NCBI GenBank assembly: GCA_964546815.1
Contig: CAZJLR010000030.1
Span: 4,041 to 68,040 of the forward strand
Length of the DNA stretch: 64,000 nucleotides
Direction of reading: 5' to 3'
Source: JAIEPM01 sp964546815
Lineage (GTDB): Bacteria > Cyanobacteriota > Vampirovibrionia > Obscuribacterales > Obscuribacteraceae
Both the position numbers and the translations under genes were made by a program. Positions within the stretch are counted from its first letter, which is position 1, and the number at the start of each line of letters is the position of its first letter. Below are positions 1 to 9,371 of the stretch, piece by piece. Below the pieces are notes generated by a model. That model did no database searches. It was not told the DNA's origin and was given only the letters and a program-made list of their open reading frames with translations.

Positions 1-877
1 CGTAAATCCCTTGAAGACAGATGTTTTTCATCAAAATAGGCATGGGGTTAAATCCTGAGCCGCCAGCCAAAACTCCGATGACACTAATATGTCCGCCAAC
101 TCTCACTGCTTTAATCGAACGGTCTAAAGTGCCGGCACCACCTAGTTCTACAACGTGGTCTACTCCCATCCCGCCCGTTTTTTCAAGCACCACTTTTTCC
201 CAATTTTCATTTTTCTTGTAATTGATTGTATGGTCGGCTCCCATTTCTTTTGCACGTTTCAATTTTTCATCACTGCTGGAAGTGATAATCACACGAGCAC
301 CATTCATTTTTGCAAATTGAAGCGCAAACAATGAAACGCCACCAGTGCCCATTGTGAGCACGGTGTCACCAGGCTTGATAGCACCGCTAGCAATCAGCGC
401 GTTCCAGGCAGTAACAGCAGCACAGGGCAAGGTAGCAGCTTCTTCAAATGATAAATACTCGGGAATTTTCACCAGCCCATTTTCGTTCAGCACTACATGG
501 TCTGCCAGCATGCCGTCTATTGCACCACCAAGCGCCGATTCACCGTACTCTTTTTTGATGGCGCCCGAAAGCCACTTTTGCATGAAAATAGCAGCCACAC
601 GGTCTCCGACTTTTACGCGCGTGACAAGGTCTCCAACTTCAACTACAACACCAGAGCCATCTGAAAGCGGAATGAGTGGAAACGGCAGGTTTTTATTGTA
701 AAGGCCTTTAACAACCAAAAGGTCTCTGTAATTTAGAGACACAGCTTGCACCTTGACTCGCACCTCATTAGCCTTCAACGCAGGCGCCTGACGCTCATTT
801 GATTTCAATGCGTCTATCCCAAATTCGGTGATTTCGTATGCGCTTTGCTTTGTGTATGTTTCAGTTGCCGTACTCAT
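1..877 (-). CDS. MDR-family NAD(P)H quinone reductase / alcohol dehydrogenase-like, 3' end cut by window
   Basis: Read on the minus strand from an ATG at 877, the frame stays open for 292 codons to the window edge, so the C-terminus is missing. The product matches the medium-chain dehydrogenase/reductase superfamily. It has an N-terminal GroES-like half with the NYRDL motif of the quinone-reductase branch, a long stretch around the ALGGAIDG motif, the LPCAAVTAWNAL segment, and a Rossmann half starting at MGTGGVSLFALQFA. The usual structural and catalytic zinc cysteines are not visible, as expected for the zinc-independent quinone-reductase/MDR7-like group. It is predicted to be a cytosolic NAD(P)H-dependent oxidoreductase; the substrate cannot be deduced. 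The next gene is divergent, with about 125 bp between the starts. Confidence 0.85.
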   Translation of the reverse strand, partial: MSTATETYTKQSAYEITEFGIDALKSNERQAPALKANEVRVKVQAVSLNYRDLLVVKGLYNKNLPFPLIPLSDGSGVVVEVGDLVTRVKVGDRVAAIFMQKWLSGAIKKEYGESALGGAIDGMLADHVVLNENGLVKIPEYLSFEEAATLPCAAVTAWNALIASGAIKPGDTVLTMGTGGVSLFALQFAKMNGARVIITSSSDEKLKRAKEMGADHTINYKKNENWEKVVLEKTGGMGVDHVVELGGAGTLDRSIKAVRVGGHISVIGVLAGGSGFNPMPILMKNICLQGIY

Positions 878-1002
878 GACTACTACCCCAACTTTCTATC
901 GCAATAAGTTTAAGCCGCCATGGTGAGCAACCGGCAATTCATAATGCTAAATTTCTCTTGCCGTGAACAGCGGCAAACACCGCAGCAGGGTATAAGATTC
1001 AA

Positions 1003-2277
1003 ATGAATATCGGTGACAAGCAGGCTTTGATTAAAATGAATAAGACAATCAAGCTCGGCAGCGCCGCAAGATTCAAACCGCTAAAAATAGCGATATTGTT
1101 TGCCACAGCTTTGACAGTGCTGGCTATCACCGACGTAAGCGCCGAAAGAACATTTACAGTAAACGGCAAAACTGTCGAGCGGAACATTTATACAGCAGCG
1201 GTACTGGTGAACGAAGCATCTGCATTGATGCACGAAAATAATATAGACCGCGCAGTCGGCAAACTGAAGAAGGCACTTTCATACGCACCCAATTTTTCAC
1301 CAGCCCATTCACAACTAGGCGTTTTACTTGCAAGACAAGGTAAAAATCAGGAAGCCTTAGAACATCTGAAAAAATCTCTGGAAGGAGCTGACGTCCCAGC
1401 AGTGGCTTTCTTAAATCTGGCATCCTTTTACCAGACCAACGGCGACCTCGATGGTGCCATTAGCACTTACAAACGCTACATGGAACTGGACAGCAGCGAT
1501 GCTGCCAGTGTTGAACAATCGAGAGTGACATTGAGCTTACTTGAAAGAGAGCGAGACAGAAGAGCCGAAGCGAAAAGCGGCTTAGTGATGGACACTCGCA
1601 ATTATTTTACAAAAGAGCAAGGCAACCTTATAAATCATTGGACAGATTGGCACATGCCATTAAAGGTTTATATCGCACCTACAGATAATATTGAAGGATT
1701 TCCAAGTCAATATGATGCGTTATTGAGACAGTCTTTCTACGACTGGGAAAAAGCATCCAATGACAAAATCAAATTTCGCTTTGTTGAAAACAAAAACGAT
1801 AGCGACATTGATTGCTTTTGGACAAACAATGCGGAAGAGGTTGGAAATGGAGTAGAAAACGGTTTTACGGTTACGAAAACCCGTTTGGGTACAATCGCAC
1901 ATTCTCACATTGCATTGCGCGCAAAAGAGCAGGAAGGCAATTTTCCTTTCACTGCCAACACAATTTTCACCACCTGTCGCCATGAAATCGGCCACGCACT
2001 CGGCATAATGTGGCACAGTCCAAACCCTGCAGACCTGATGTATTTCACCACACCAACTGCAGACATCGAAAAAACAATTACTGAAAGAGATAGGAATACA
2101 CTCAAAGAACTTTATGCTCAGAGCATCGCACCAACGGGTTTAGCTATAGACTTTTTGACATACAAAGGGAATTTCGGCAAGTTGGTTCCACTTTGCCTCA
2201 TTTTTGTTGGGCTGATTGTAGCTGCACTGAGAATGGTGCAAAATTCAAAGGACAAGAAAAGGAAGAAGAAAGCATGA
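1003..2277 (+). CDS. Membrane-anchored TPR protein with matrixin-like zinc metallopeptidase domain
   Basis: 424 residues. A hydrophobic N-terminal segment (about 27-45) looks like a signal peptide or anchor. TPR-like helices follow at about 60-165. A matrixin-type domain occupies about 215-370, with the zinc site HEIGH at 327-331 and the Met-turn at 346. The third His ligand is probably H338, one residue further on than in the classic HExxHxxGxxH; this wider spacing resembles a variant I recall from cyanobacterial matrixin-like proteins. A C-terminal transmembrane segment (about 392-412) and a Lys-rich tail suggest the peptidase faces the periplasm and is tethered to the inner membrane. An alternative start at Met12 (1036) is possible; neither start has a strong ribosome-binding site. 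Its stop overlaps the start of the next gene. The substrate is unknown. Confidence 0.8.
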   Translation: MNIGDKQALIKMNKTIKLGSAARFKPLKIAILFATALTVLAITDVSAERTFTVNGKTVERNIYTAAVLVNEASALMHENNIDRAVGKLKKALSYAPNFSPAHSQLGVLLARQGKNQEALEHLKKSLEGADVPAVAFLNLASFYQTNGDLDGAISTYKRYMELDSSDAASVEQSRVTLSLLERERDRRAEAKSGLVMDTRNYFTKEQGNLINHWTDWHMPLKVYIAPTDNIEGFPSQYDALLRQSFYDWEKASNDKIKFRFVENKNDSDIDCFWTNNAEEVGNGVENGFTVTKTRLGTIAHSHIALRAKEQEGNFPFTANTIFTTCRHEIGHALGIMWHSPNPADLMYFTTPTADIEKTITERDRNTLKELYAQSIAPTGLAIDFLTYKGNFGKLVPLCLIFVGLIVAALRMVQNSKDKKRKKKA

Positions 2278-2750
2278 GCAAGAGAGCAATAAGCAAAGAA
2301 GCATTCAACGACATTGTTGAATCGATGGATCTTATTGGCGATGGAGTTGATGTTTATTTTGACCTTGAAACAAACGAAACAAGGCCAGTAACTGAAATGG
2401 AAGTCGAATCGATTGACCAACTGTCTGATGAAAGCTCTGAATGGGAAAACGAAGTAGCAGTAGAAACGAAACAGATTCTCGACAACATTGACGGACGTTT
2501 TTTGAAACTGCCAGATTCATTTGAAATTAATCAATTGAACATAATGAACGATTTTGCAGAGGCGCAATCGGACGAAGAAGTCGCTGTTAAATTACGAAAT
2601 GCAATTCACGGAAGTGGTGCATTCAAGAAATTCAAAAAGCTTCTACTAGAAAATGAGCTGGAAACAGAATGGTTCCAATTTCGAAGCGACAAATTTCGCA
2701 CAATGGCATTGGAGTGGTGCGAAGCAAATGGCATTACGATATCGGAATAG
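2274..2750 (+). CDS. UPF0158 family protein
   Basis: 158 residues. I chose the ATG at 2274 because it overlaps the TGA of the upstream peptidase gene (ATGA) and is preceded by a purine-rich ribosome-binding region. Starting further upstream would only translate peptidase sequence in another frame. The protein is acidic. Its pattern matches UPF0158: an N-terminal YFDLET strand, a central GRFLKLP motif, an FKKFKKLL segment, and a C-terminal WFQFRSDKFRTMALEWCE stretch. The family has no established biochemical role known to me. The overlap implies translational coupling to the metallopeptidase, but the two proteins are predicted to sit in different compartments, so a physical link is not obvious. 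Confidence 0.82.
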   Translation: MSKRAISKEAFNDIVESMDLIGDGVDVYFDLETNETRPVTEMEVESIDQLSDESSEWENEVAVETKQILDNIDGRFLKLPDSFEINQLNIMNDFAEAQSDEEVAVKLRNAIHGSGAFKKFKKLLLENELETEWFQFRSDKFRTMALEWCEANGITISE

Positions 2751-2769
2751 TTTCAGTAATTCTTAGCAG

Positions 2770-5193
2770 TTATTTTTTTCCATGCTTGTAATTTTCGTAA
2801 TCCTTCAAGACCTTGGGCGGTAAATCACTGTAGTCTTCCTGCAAAATACGCAAGAATCTGTCACGCCCAGCAATATTTCCCTTCTTTTCTAATTTCACAG
2901 CACAAGGCAAAAGCCCGTTGTAAAAGCAAATTCCAGTGTTGCTGCGTGTTCGGCATTCATCAAAAATCTCTTCTGTTGCAGGCACATATTTGCTGTAATC
3001 GCCACTAGGAGCGGCGCAAAAGGAATAAAAGAGCGCTGCATACTGATATTCGCCCAGATTCATATGATTAGACGACTTTGCATCTGCAAAAATAGTAAGC
3101 GCGAGATCTGGTTTTTCCTTAACACTATCGGGCAAATCATTTGCGATAACGCATAAGAATTCAAAGGTTTGTTTAGCTCGCAAGCGACTCACATCGTTAC
3201 CTTCAACCAGAGCGGCTTCCTTGGATGCGGCTCTACAAAGTGAAAGAGCTGATTCATAGTTCCTCCGATTCAATTGCATTCGCGAAGCCAGGGCAGCAAG
3301 AGCGGCCTTGTCCAAAGCAGGTGCATCGCTACTAAGCACTTTCTGAAGACCGCTGCTATCGCTGCAAAGTACCTCCGCCGTATATCCACGCTCAAATTCT
3401 GCATCTACAGAGCGCAACAAGACGAGAGCGGCGCTGCTTCTATCTGTCTTATGAACAGACGGTCCCTTCAGAATCGAATCAATGATCAATGCAATAACAT
3501 CTTCTGCTGTCTTAGGTCGCAGTTGCTTTTTCAGCGCCCTGGCTTTAATTTTCTGCAAAGCGTCGTTTATGGTAGCCGAATATTCTAGATAAGGAAATTC
3601 TTGCTGTTCTCTAGATTGTACAAGTTCCACAATATCTTTGTAATTACCCTCGATTTCGCAACGCATCAACGCTTCAAACAAAAAACATACTTGAAAATCA
3701 GCCACAGTGTAATCTGTTACACTCATCGATTGCATGGCCAAAACTACATCTGTGTACAAGTCGACGTTAGCTCGCACAGAGGGCAGTTCTCTAATCTTAT
3801 TGAGTTCATCCCACAGAGCATCGTTCCAAGTTAACTTTGCTTTTTGAAAAACACTAAAAATGCGCGACACCGTCTCAGTATTTTTTGAGAAACAATTTTC
3901 ACCCCATTTATCCGAATCGCAGATGCGCAGAGCCTCACAAGCAAACTCACGCGCTTTAATTAAGCGACCAGATTCTGCGCAGCAAAGTGCCATCTTAGAC
4001 AAGAAACTGGCACGTTGTAAGTCTGGCATATTCTTATCGAGAGTATAACGCGCTTCGAAAATATCAGCGGCAGCTTTCCAACGAGAATTGTTCATGAAAA
4101 ATGTAGCACAATTATCAAAAGCAGAGATTTTCTGTTTTGCATCCGGATAGTTTTGCAAAAGAAAAACAAGCAGCCCACTGGGACCAGGATCAGACAATAA
4201 GAACAGCGCTATGGCGAATGAAAGTATTAGTGCTAGCACAGGACGAAGGTTGATTTTAAGATTTCGTGGAACTTCGTCGAGCTGGTAAAGACTAGATCTC
4301 AATTCTTGCGAAATATTCAAACCAGAGACAGTGTCACTATGCTTAGAAAAGAGCTGCAGCACAGTTTCCATCTCTGCCCCCATCTCAGAGGCAGAGCCAT
4401 AGCGCGAGGCTGCTTCTTTCTGCATAGCTTTAAAGATGATGAGTTCAGCACTTTCCGGAATTGTAGGCACAATTGAGCGAAGACGCTTTGGGTACTCCTT
4501 CAAATTCTTCATGATGATACCAATAGGAGTATCAGCATCAAATGGCGGAGTTCCACTCAGTGTTTCGTAAAGAATACTGCCGAGCGAGTACACATCACTG
4601 CGAGCATCAAGAGCCTTTCCCTGGCATTGCTCAGGACTCATGTACTTCGTGGTGCCGAGCAACTGCCCCGACTCAGTTATGGTTTCTAAAACAGACTCGC
4701 CAATTTTAGATGACATTTTTGCCAGACCGAAATCTAAAACTCTAACTCCGCCGCCCTGCACCAAGAAAATGTTTTCTGGTTTTAAGTCTCTATGTATCAC
4801 GCCAATTGAATGTGCATACGCAAGAGCAGAACAAACTTTTTCGCCAATTTCAAAAGCCTCAGGCAGATCCATTTTGCCGTTTTTATCAAGCCACTGCCGC
4901 AGATTTTCGCCTTCCAGATATTCAAAGACAAGGTAAGGAAACTGCTCTTGCCAGATGCCATAACTAAAGCAAGAAACAATACCCGGATGACTCATTGACG
5001 CAAGAATCTTGGCTTCGCGTTGAAACCTTTCAATATTTTGTGGATTGTCGACAAGATGGCTGCGTAGTACTTTAAGCGCGACTTTCCGATTAAGCTCGAT
5101 TTGCTTTGCTAAATAAACCACAGCGAACCCGCCCTCACCGAGGGTAGATTCAATTTCGTAGGTATTGTCGATTAACGCCCCAATCAGATTCAT
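2770..5193 (-). CDS. Transmembrane serine/threonine protein kinase with large C-terminal helical domain
   Basis: 807 residues. The N-terminal kinase domain (about 12-270) is complete: Gly-rich loop GEGGFAVVY, Lys41, HRDLKPEN with catalytic Asp136, DFG at 154-156, and the MSPEQ substrate-binding segment. One transmembrane helix lies at about 319-336. The remaining 470 residues are alpha-helical with TPR-like spacing and several Cys, probably an extracytoplasmic sensor or scaffold. This PASTA-free layout resembles Hanks-type kinases of Planctomycetes and Cyanobacteria. It converges on the UPF0158 gene (19 bp apart) and lies 62 bp downstream of a histidine kinase gene on the same strand. The signal and substrates are unknown. 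The kinase call is very secure; the function of the C-terminal part is not. Confidence 0.93.
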   Translation of the reverse strand: MNLIGALIDNTYEIESTLGEGGFAVVYLAKQIELNRKVALKVLRSHLVDNPQNIERFQREAKILASMSHPGIVSCFSYGIWQEQFPYLVFEYLEGENLRQWLDKNGKMDLPEAFEIGEKVCSALAYAHSIGVIHRDLKPENIFLVQGGGVRVLDFGLAKMSSKIGESVLETITESGQLLGTTKYMSPEQCQGKALDARSDVYSLGSILYETLSGTPPFDADTPIGIIMKNLKEYPKRLRSIVPTIPESAELIIFKAMQKEAASRYGSASEMGAEMETVLQLFSKHSDTVSGLNISQELRSSLYQLDEVPRNLKINLRPVLALILSFAIALFLLSDPGPSGLLVFLLQNYPDAKQKISAFDNCATFFMNNSRWKAAADIFEARYTLDKNMPDLQRASFLSKMALCCAESGRLIKAREFACEALRICDSDKWGENCFSKNTETVSRIFSVFQKAKLTWNDALWDELNKIRELPSVRANVDLYTDVVLAMQSMSVTDYTVADFQVCFLFEALMRCEIEGNYKDIVELVQSREQQEFPYLEYSATINDALQKIKARALKKQLRPKTAEDVIALIIDSILKGPSVHKTDRSSAALVLLRSVDAEFERGYTAEVLCSDSSGLQKVLSSDAPALDKAALAALASRMQLNRRNYESALSLCRAASKEAALVEGNDVSRLRAKQTFEFLCVIANDLPDSVKEKPDLALTIFADAKSSNHMNLGEYQYAALFYSFCAAPSGDYSKYVPATEEIFDECRTRSNTGICFYNGLLPCAVKLEKKGNIAGRDRFLRILQEDYSDLPPKVLKDYENYKHGKK

Positions 5194-5255
5194 AAATCAA
5201 GCTTCACGCCCTGATTCATTCTGTATACCACAATGGAAGAGCTTAGGCGCTCAAT

Positions 5256-7073
5256 TTATGCAACGACCACAGGCAGCCTGAACCAAAACGAAGCACCTTT
5301 CCCGGGCACAGAAGTGACCCCGATGCTGCCTCCATGAGACTCTACAATAGCCTTTGCTATAGCAAGCCCGAGCCCGCTACCTTCTTCCTTTGATGTAGTG
5401 GCGAGTCGTTCATATCGTTCAAAAATGAGCTTCTGATATTCAGGGGCAATTCCTGGTCCCTCGTCTTTGACACGAAATTCCACTGTGTCTGCGCTTGGCT
5501 TAAGGATAGAGACCAAAATCTTTGAGTCCTGGGGTGAGAATTTGATGGCATTGGAAAGCAGATTTACGATGACTCTCATGAGCTTGCCCGAATCAACAGA
5601 CAATTCACAGTCAGTATTTTCCGAGCTAATCTTTATCGACTTCCTCAGCGCAGACTCATTCACTTCTGCAATGGCGTTTTCAGCCAGCTTGGCCAGGTCT
5701 ACCGGTGCACGAGTCAGCTTCATCTTTCCTGCTGCAAGTTGCTCAAACTCCAATAATTCTTCCAGCAATACAATTAGACGTTTCAAGCTTGCCTCTACGT
5801 GTGAAAGCTGAATATCAGCCTTAGTTGGATTGCTTTCCAGCATTCCACCACGCACGAATTGCACAGATAGAAGTGAACCTGTTAACGGAGTTTTGATATC
5901 GTGCCCTAACATCGAAACGAATTCTCGTTTTGCTCTTTCGAGAGTTTTCTCATTGCTTACATTTTGCCCAGCAGCAAAAAAGCAGTTTTGCGTAGAGGAA
6001 TATTCAACCGTCCAGCGAAGGTCAACAGCTTGTTTGTGGTTTGTTAGCATGCGGCAATCAAAACTTTGAGCCTGTTTAGATGACTTGCACAATGCAAAAT
6101 TTTGCTGCACTGCTGCAAGTTCTTCTGGCAAAACGAAATCACTAAATTGCTTTCGTTCTACCTCTATGGGCAAAAATCCGAGCATCGCCTGAATAGACCA
6201 GTTGCAAGCGAGAATTCGCTGTTCTTCATTCAAAACCAGCAACAAATTTTCAGACGCATCGACAATCAATATTTCTCGACTTAAAAGCTCTTCGCGTTGC
6301 AAAATAATCTCATCGAGCAGTGCAGGCAATTCAGCGCCAGCTGAAGTTTTTTCCGCAGATACAGAGCGAAGCTTTTGACTAAAAACAGCTTGCGGATTTA
6401 CAAACATTTTTTCAACCGCAAGACCTAAAAGTAAAGCAAGCAAGGAGATCCACGCAAAGACAGAAAAAGCCGCCTGAGCAAAGTGAGAATTGGGCAGTTC
6501 TGCCAAATCAGGATTGTTGCTTGCAAAAACGAGCGACACGAAAGACAGCAAAGGAATCAAAATGATTGATGCCTGAGGCAGCCAAAAATATCGATTTGAT
6601 GCAAGCCTGGCTGCTTTAATTTGTCTCAACATCAGCATTAAAGTTGGAAGAACAAAAACAGCAAATGGCACAGCAAGCGACAGCCATGAAATCTTCGCGA
6701 AGAGTTGAGCGATATTCACTTGAAACAACAATGCGCCAAGACTCAAATTCCAAAAAGCAATGCAAGCCTCTGACAAATTTCCCTGCATTGAATTGAGCAG
6801 TAAAAGGAAAAGCACAGCCAAAGTAGATACATAAACAATAACAAGCTTGTTGTTTGCTTCAGTACCAGGCACAAAAAGCGACTTGGAATTTTGCGAAACG
6901 TCAGAGCCCAACAAAAGCCTTTCAATCAAAGCCCGGTCAGCTTGAATTAGAGCTGCCGGAGTCAAATTTCGCTCATGCTGCTCTAGTGCAAATTTTCGCA
7001 ATCGCGCCAAATACCAGCTACGCAACTGTTTGTATTTGGAGTCTTCGTCGCCAGATGTGCCTGACTTACTCAT
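5256..7073 (-). CDS. Membrane histidine kinase with PAS domain
   Basis: 605 residues from an ATG at 7073; a GTG at 7082 is the alternative start. After a short cytosolic N-terminus come about five transmembrane helices (residues about 65-225), then a PAS-like domain (about 265-375), a HisKA domain with H-box GHDIKTPL, and a complete ATPase domain: N-box NLLSNAIKFS, G1 DEGPGIA, F-box FERY, G2 GSGLGLAIA. It should autophosphorylate on the H-box His. No receiver domain or response regulator gene adjoins it, so it is an orphan kinase. Multi-pass helices with no large loop suggest sensing within or near the membrane, with PAS as a second input. It may be co-transcribed with the downstream Ser/Thr kinase. 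Confidence 0.93.
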   Translation of the reverse strand: MSKSGTSGDEDSKYKQLRSWYLARLRKFALEQHERNLTPAALIQADRALIERLLLGSDVSQNSKSLFVPGTEANNKLVIVYVSTLAVLFLLLLNSMQGNLSEACIAFWNLSLGALLFQVNIAQLFAKISWLSLAVPFAVFVLPTLMLMLRQIKAARLASNRYFWLPQASIILIPLLSFVSLVFASNNPDLAELPNSHFAQAAFSVFAWISLLALLLGLAVEKMFVNPQAVFSQKLRSVSAEKTSAGAELPALLDEIILQREELLSREILIVDASENLLLVLNEEQRILACNWSIQAMLGFLPIEVERKQFSDFVLPEELAAVQQNFALCKSSKQAQSFDCRMLTNHKQAVDLRWTVEYSSTQNCFFAAGQNVSNEKTLERAKREFVSMLGHDIKTPLTGSLLSVQFVRGGMLESNPTKADIQLSHVEASLKRLIVLLEELLEFEQLAAGKMKLTRAPVDLAKLAENAIAEVNESALRKSIKISSENTDCELSVDSGKLMRVIVNLLSNAIKFSPQDSKILVSILKPSADTVEFRVKDEGPGIAPEYQKLIFERYERLATTSKEEGSGLGLAIAKAIVESHGGSIGVTSVPGKGASFWFRLPVVVA

Positions 7074-7103
7074 ATCATGCACCGTAATCCAGAAGGAACG
7101 TTA

Positions 7104-9371
7104 TTAATAGAAATACGGTGTTTTCTTTGTCCAGGGATTTGCCTTGTACTTGTTATGAAGTAGCTGAAATTCTTGCTTAGACAAGACTTTGCTCGCATCA
7201 TCGGTGGCGCCATAATGCGTGGCGTTTACAGCATAGTGCAATGCTTCAGGAACACGGGCATCATCAGGATGCGTTTTTGCATACGCAAGCACAATCTTAC
7301 CAAGATAGTTTGGTGCAGTCTCAACTTTAGCCAAACTTGCCAATTGCTGTTTTGCCTGCGCCTTTTGCGCTGCATTTAGAAACGCCGGGTCAAATTTTGG
7401 AATTTTTACTGAACCGTCTTGCCCGTCTTCACCTTCGCTAGGATAACTTGGTGAAGGATTTGCTGCCCACCACCAGCCGCTCGAATCGCCATAGTCATCA
7501 TCCATCAAAGGACCAGCGCTAACAAATGGCTGCGCAGAAGAGAATTTCAACATAATAAATGCAGCCGCAAATTTGCGGTCTTCGGCTGTTGTCGCAGCTA
7601 AATATGCATCAATAAGCTTTTCTTTTTTCTTATTGAGTGGCTTCATTATTTGCGCAAGCTCTTTTGCAGAGGCATCATCACCCAGCAATATGGCGCGCAC
7701 CCATGATGTCCAGGCGATGTTGTTTTTGAGATCTTGCGGAAGCAATTTATTTGCAGCCAATTGAGTCAAAACTGAAAGCGGCATTTTCGAAGCAATTGCC
7801 TCTGCAGCAGTCACTGTTAAAAGAGGCGTCATCTTGTCTGTCGATTTGCCCGTCTTTACGATTTGGTCAACATCGTCAGGTACACCACTTGTTCCTCCAT
7901 TGCTGCAGTTTGATAGTGGCGTTTGAACACCAAACTTCACTACCTCATCGAGGTTTACAGACAAGAGTAGGCGCTGCAATTTCAATGCATTCAACGAACC
8001 AGCGGGCAGATCTGCAGGAGGATGGCTGAGTACTTTGTCCAGGTCGGCACGAACTTTGTCTTTCTTGCCGAGGTCAAGATTGAGTCGATTTGCTTCGAAA
8101 AATAAAGTCCATTGCGCAGCAGCAGTTTTATTTTTTTCGATGTCTGCAAGAATTGCCGGCGTGTTAGGGTCTTTAGCATCAACGATGCATGCAGCTGCAA
8201 CTAACCACGGCAAAGAATGAGTCTGCTTCCATTTGTCGATAGCGTGCTTTTTGGCAGAATCATCCTGGCACTGAAAAGTCATAATCCAGTCGACCAGATC
8301 TGGTTTCTTCACAGATGCCGGAAGCTCAGAATATTTTCGGCTGCACGAAGTACCATCGTCTTCCTCTTTGATGAGAATATCGATGGTCTTGGTAAATTCG
8401 GCAGAACTGGCTGCCGTAATTTTTTCTTTTGCCAACTCTTGCAAGTGTTGCTCTGGCGTAAGGCGTGCCGATATGAAATTTTTCAATGCAATTAGGTCTG
8501 TGCTCAAATTAGCATAGGCATTGTTTTCCATTAGACGCTTTAGTGCTTCAGATGCAGTTGCGAGCAACTTTGTATTCAAGTCTTTGCTTAATGATGCCTG
8601 CCTTATCATTGAGCGCACCGCAAGATAAGCCGCCGTCTGCTTCCATGGTGAACTTGCATCAGCAGCAATAGCTTCAAATTCTTTTGTAGCTTTATCAAAA
8701 TTTTGAGAGTAGAAATTAGCGGCAGCAATTTGATAATCGCGATCTTTCTTTAGCTCGGCAGATGCATTATCTGGTAATGGCTTGGGTACGCTTACCGCTA
8801 AAACAGTATCTGAATATGGAGCTGTGCCACAATTGCTAAAGACCTGGTCTTGCGCGGCAAGCCATTCTTTTACTTCTGGAGAACTAGCACCATGTTTTGC
8901 ACAAAGTTCGTTTAGAGTTTTTGCAGCAGTTTGAAATGCGCCTGTCTGGCAATTGCAATATCTAGTATATGAATCTTCCTTACTTACAGGACGGTCTGTG
9001 AAAATTTCGCTGATCTTGCTGGCGCTTGGCACAGCAGAGCGAGCTTTCAACCAGGCTGAAGTGTCAACTGGAGAGCTAAAATCAGTAGCAGTCAACCTGT
9101 CATTCCACATAGAAACTATTTGAGCCTGCTCATCTGCCGACAATGGAGTTGCCGCTAGATAGCGATATGCAGTGAGCAAATAAGAACGAGCATACGCTGG
9201 TTCTAAAATACCTAGTTGGCCAGCAGCATATGCCTTCAGCGGAAGGTCGGGATGGGTGTAATAAGTAAAGTAGGTTTCGCTGGCAAAAGAACATGCATAC
9301 GATGGCAGTGTTTGCACAAAATTTGAAACCAAAAGCATAAGAGAAAGTGACAAGCTAACTTTTTTATTCAT
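7104..9371 (-). CDS. Large secreted helical-repeat protein of unknown function
   Basis: 755 residues beginning with a clear signal peptide (basic start, hydrophobic core, cleavage near SYACS at about residue 27). Just after it is an aromatic segment, TYFTYYTHPDLP, followed by long Ala/Lys-rich helices with TPR- or SEL-like spacing up to about residue 620. A Trp/Ser/Pro-rich loop lies at about 625-660, then a final helical part ending in PYFY. No catalytic motif is visible. The gene overlaps the downstream end of the DUF3142 gene by 4 bp (ATGA at 9368-9371), so the two are translationally coupled and probably act together in the envelope. I do not recognise a named family. It could be a periplasmic or outer-membrane-associated scaffold. 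Confidence 0.75.
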   Translation of the reverse strand: MNKKVSLSLSLMLLVSNFVQTLPSYACSFASETYFTYYTHPDLPLKAYAAGQLGILEPAYARSYLLTAYRYLAATPLSADEQAQIVSMWNDRLTATDFSSPVDTSAWLKARSAVPSASKISEIFTDRPVSKEDSYTRYCNCQTGAFQTAAKTLNELCAKHGASSPEVKEWLAAQDQVFSNCGTAPYSDTVLAVSVPKPLPDNASAELKKDRDYQIAAANFYSQNFDKATKEFEAIAADASSPWKQTAAYLAVRSMIRQASLSKDLNTKLLATASEALKRLMENNAYANLSTDLIALKNFISARLTPEQHLQELAKEKITAASSAEFTKTIDILIKEEDDGTSCSRKYSELPASVKKPDLVDWIMTFQCQDDSAKKHAIDKWKQTHSLPWLVAAACIVDAKDPNTPAILADIEKNKTAAAQWTLFFEANRLNLDLGKKDKVRADLDKVLSHPPADLPAGSLNALKLQRLLLSVNLDEVVKFGVQTPLSNCSNGGTSGVPDDVDQIVKTGKSTDKMTPLLTVTAAEAIASKMPLSVLTQLAANKLLPQDLKNNIAWTSWVRAILLGDDASAKELAQIMKPLNKKKEKLIDAYLAATTAEDRKFAAAFIMLKFSSAQPFVSAGPLMDDDYGDSSGWWWAANPSPSYPSEGEDGQDGSVKIPKFDPAFLNAAQKAQAKQQLASLAKVETAPNYLGKIVLAYAKTHPDDARVPEALHYAVNATHYGATDDASKVLSKQEFQLLHNKYKANPWTKKTPYFY

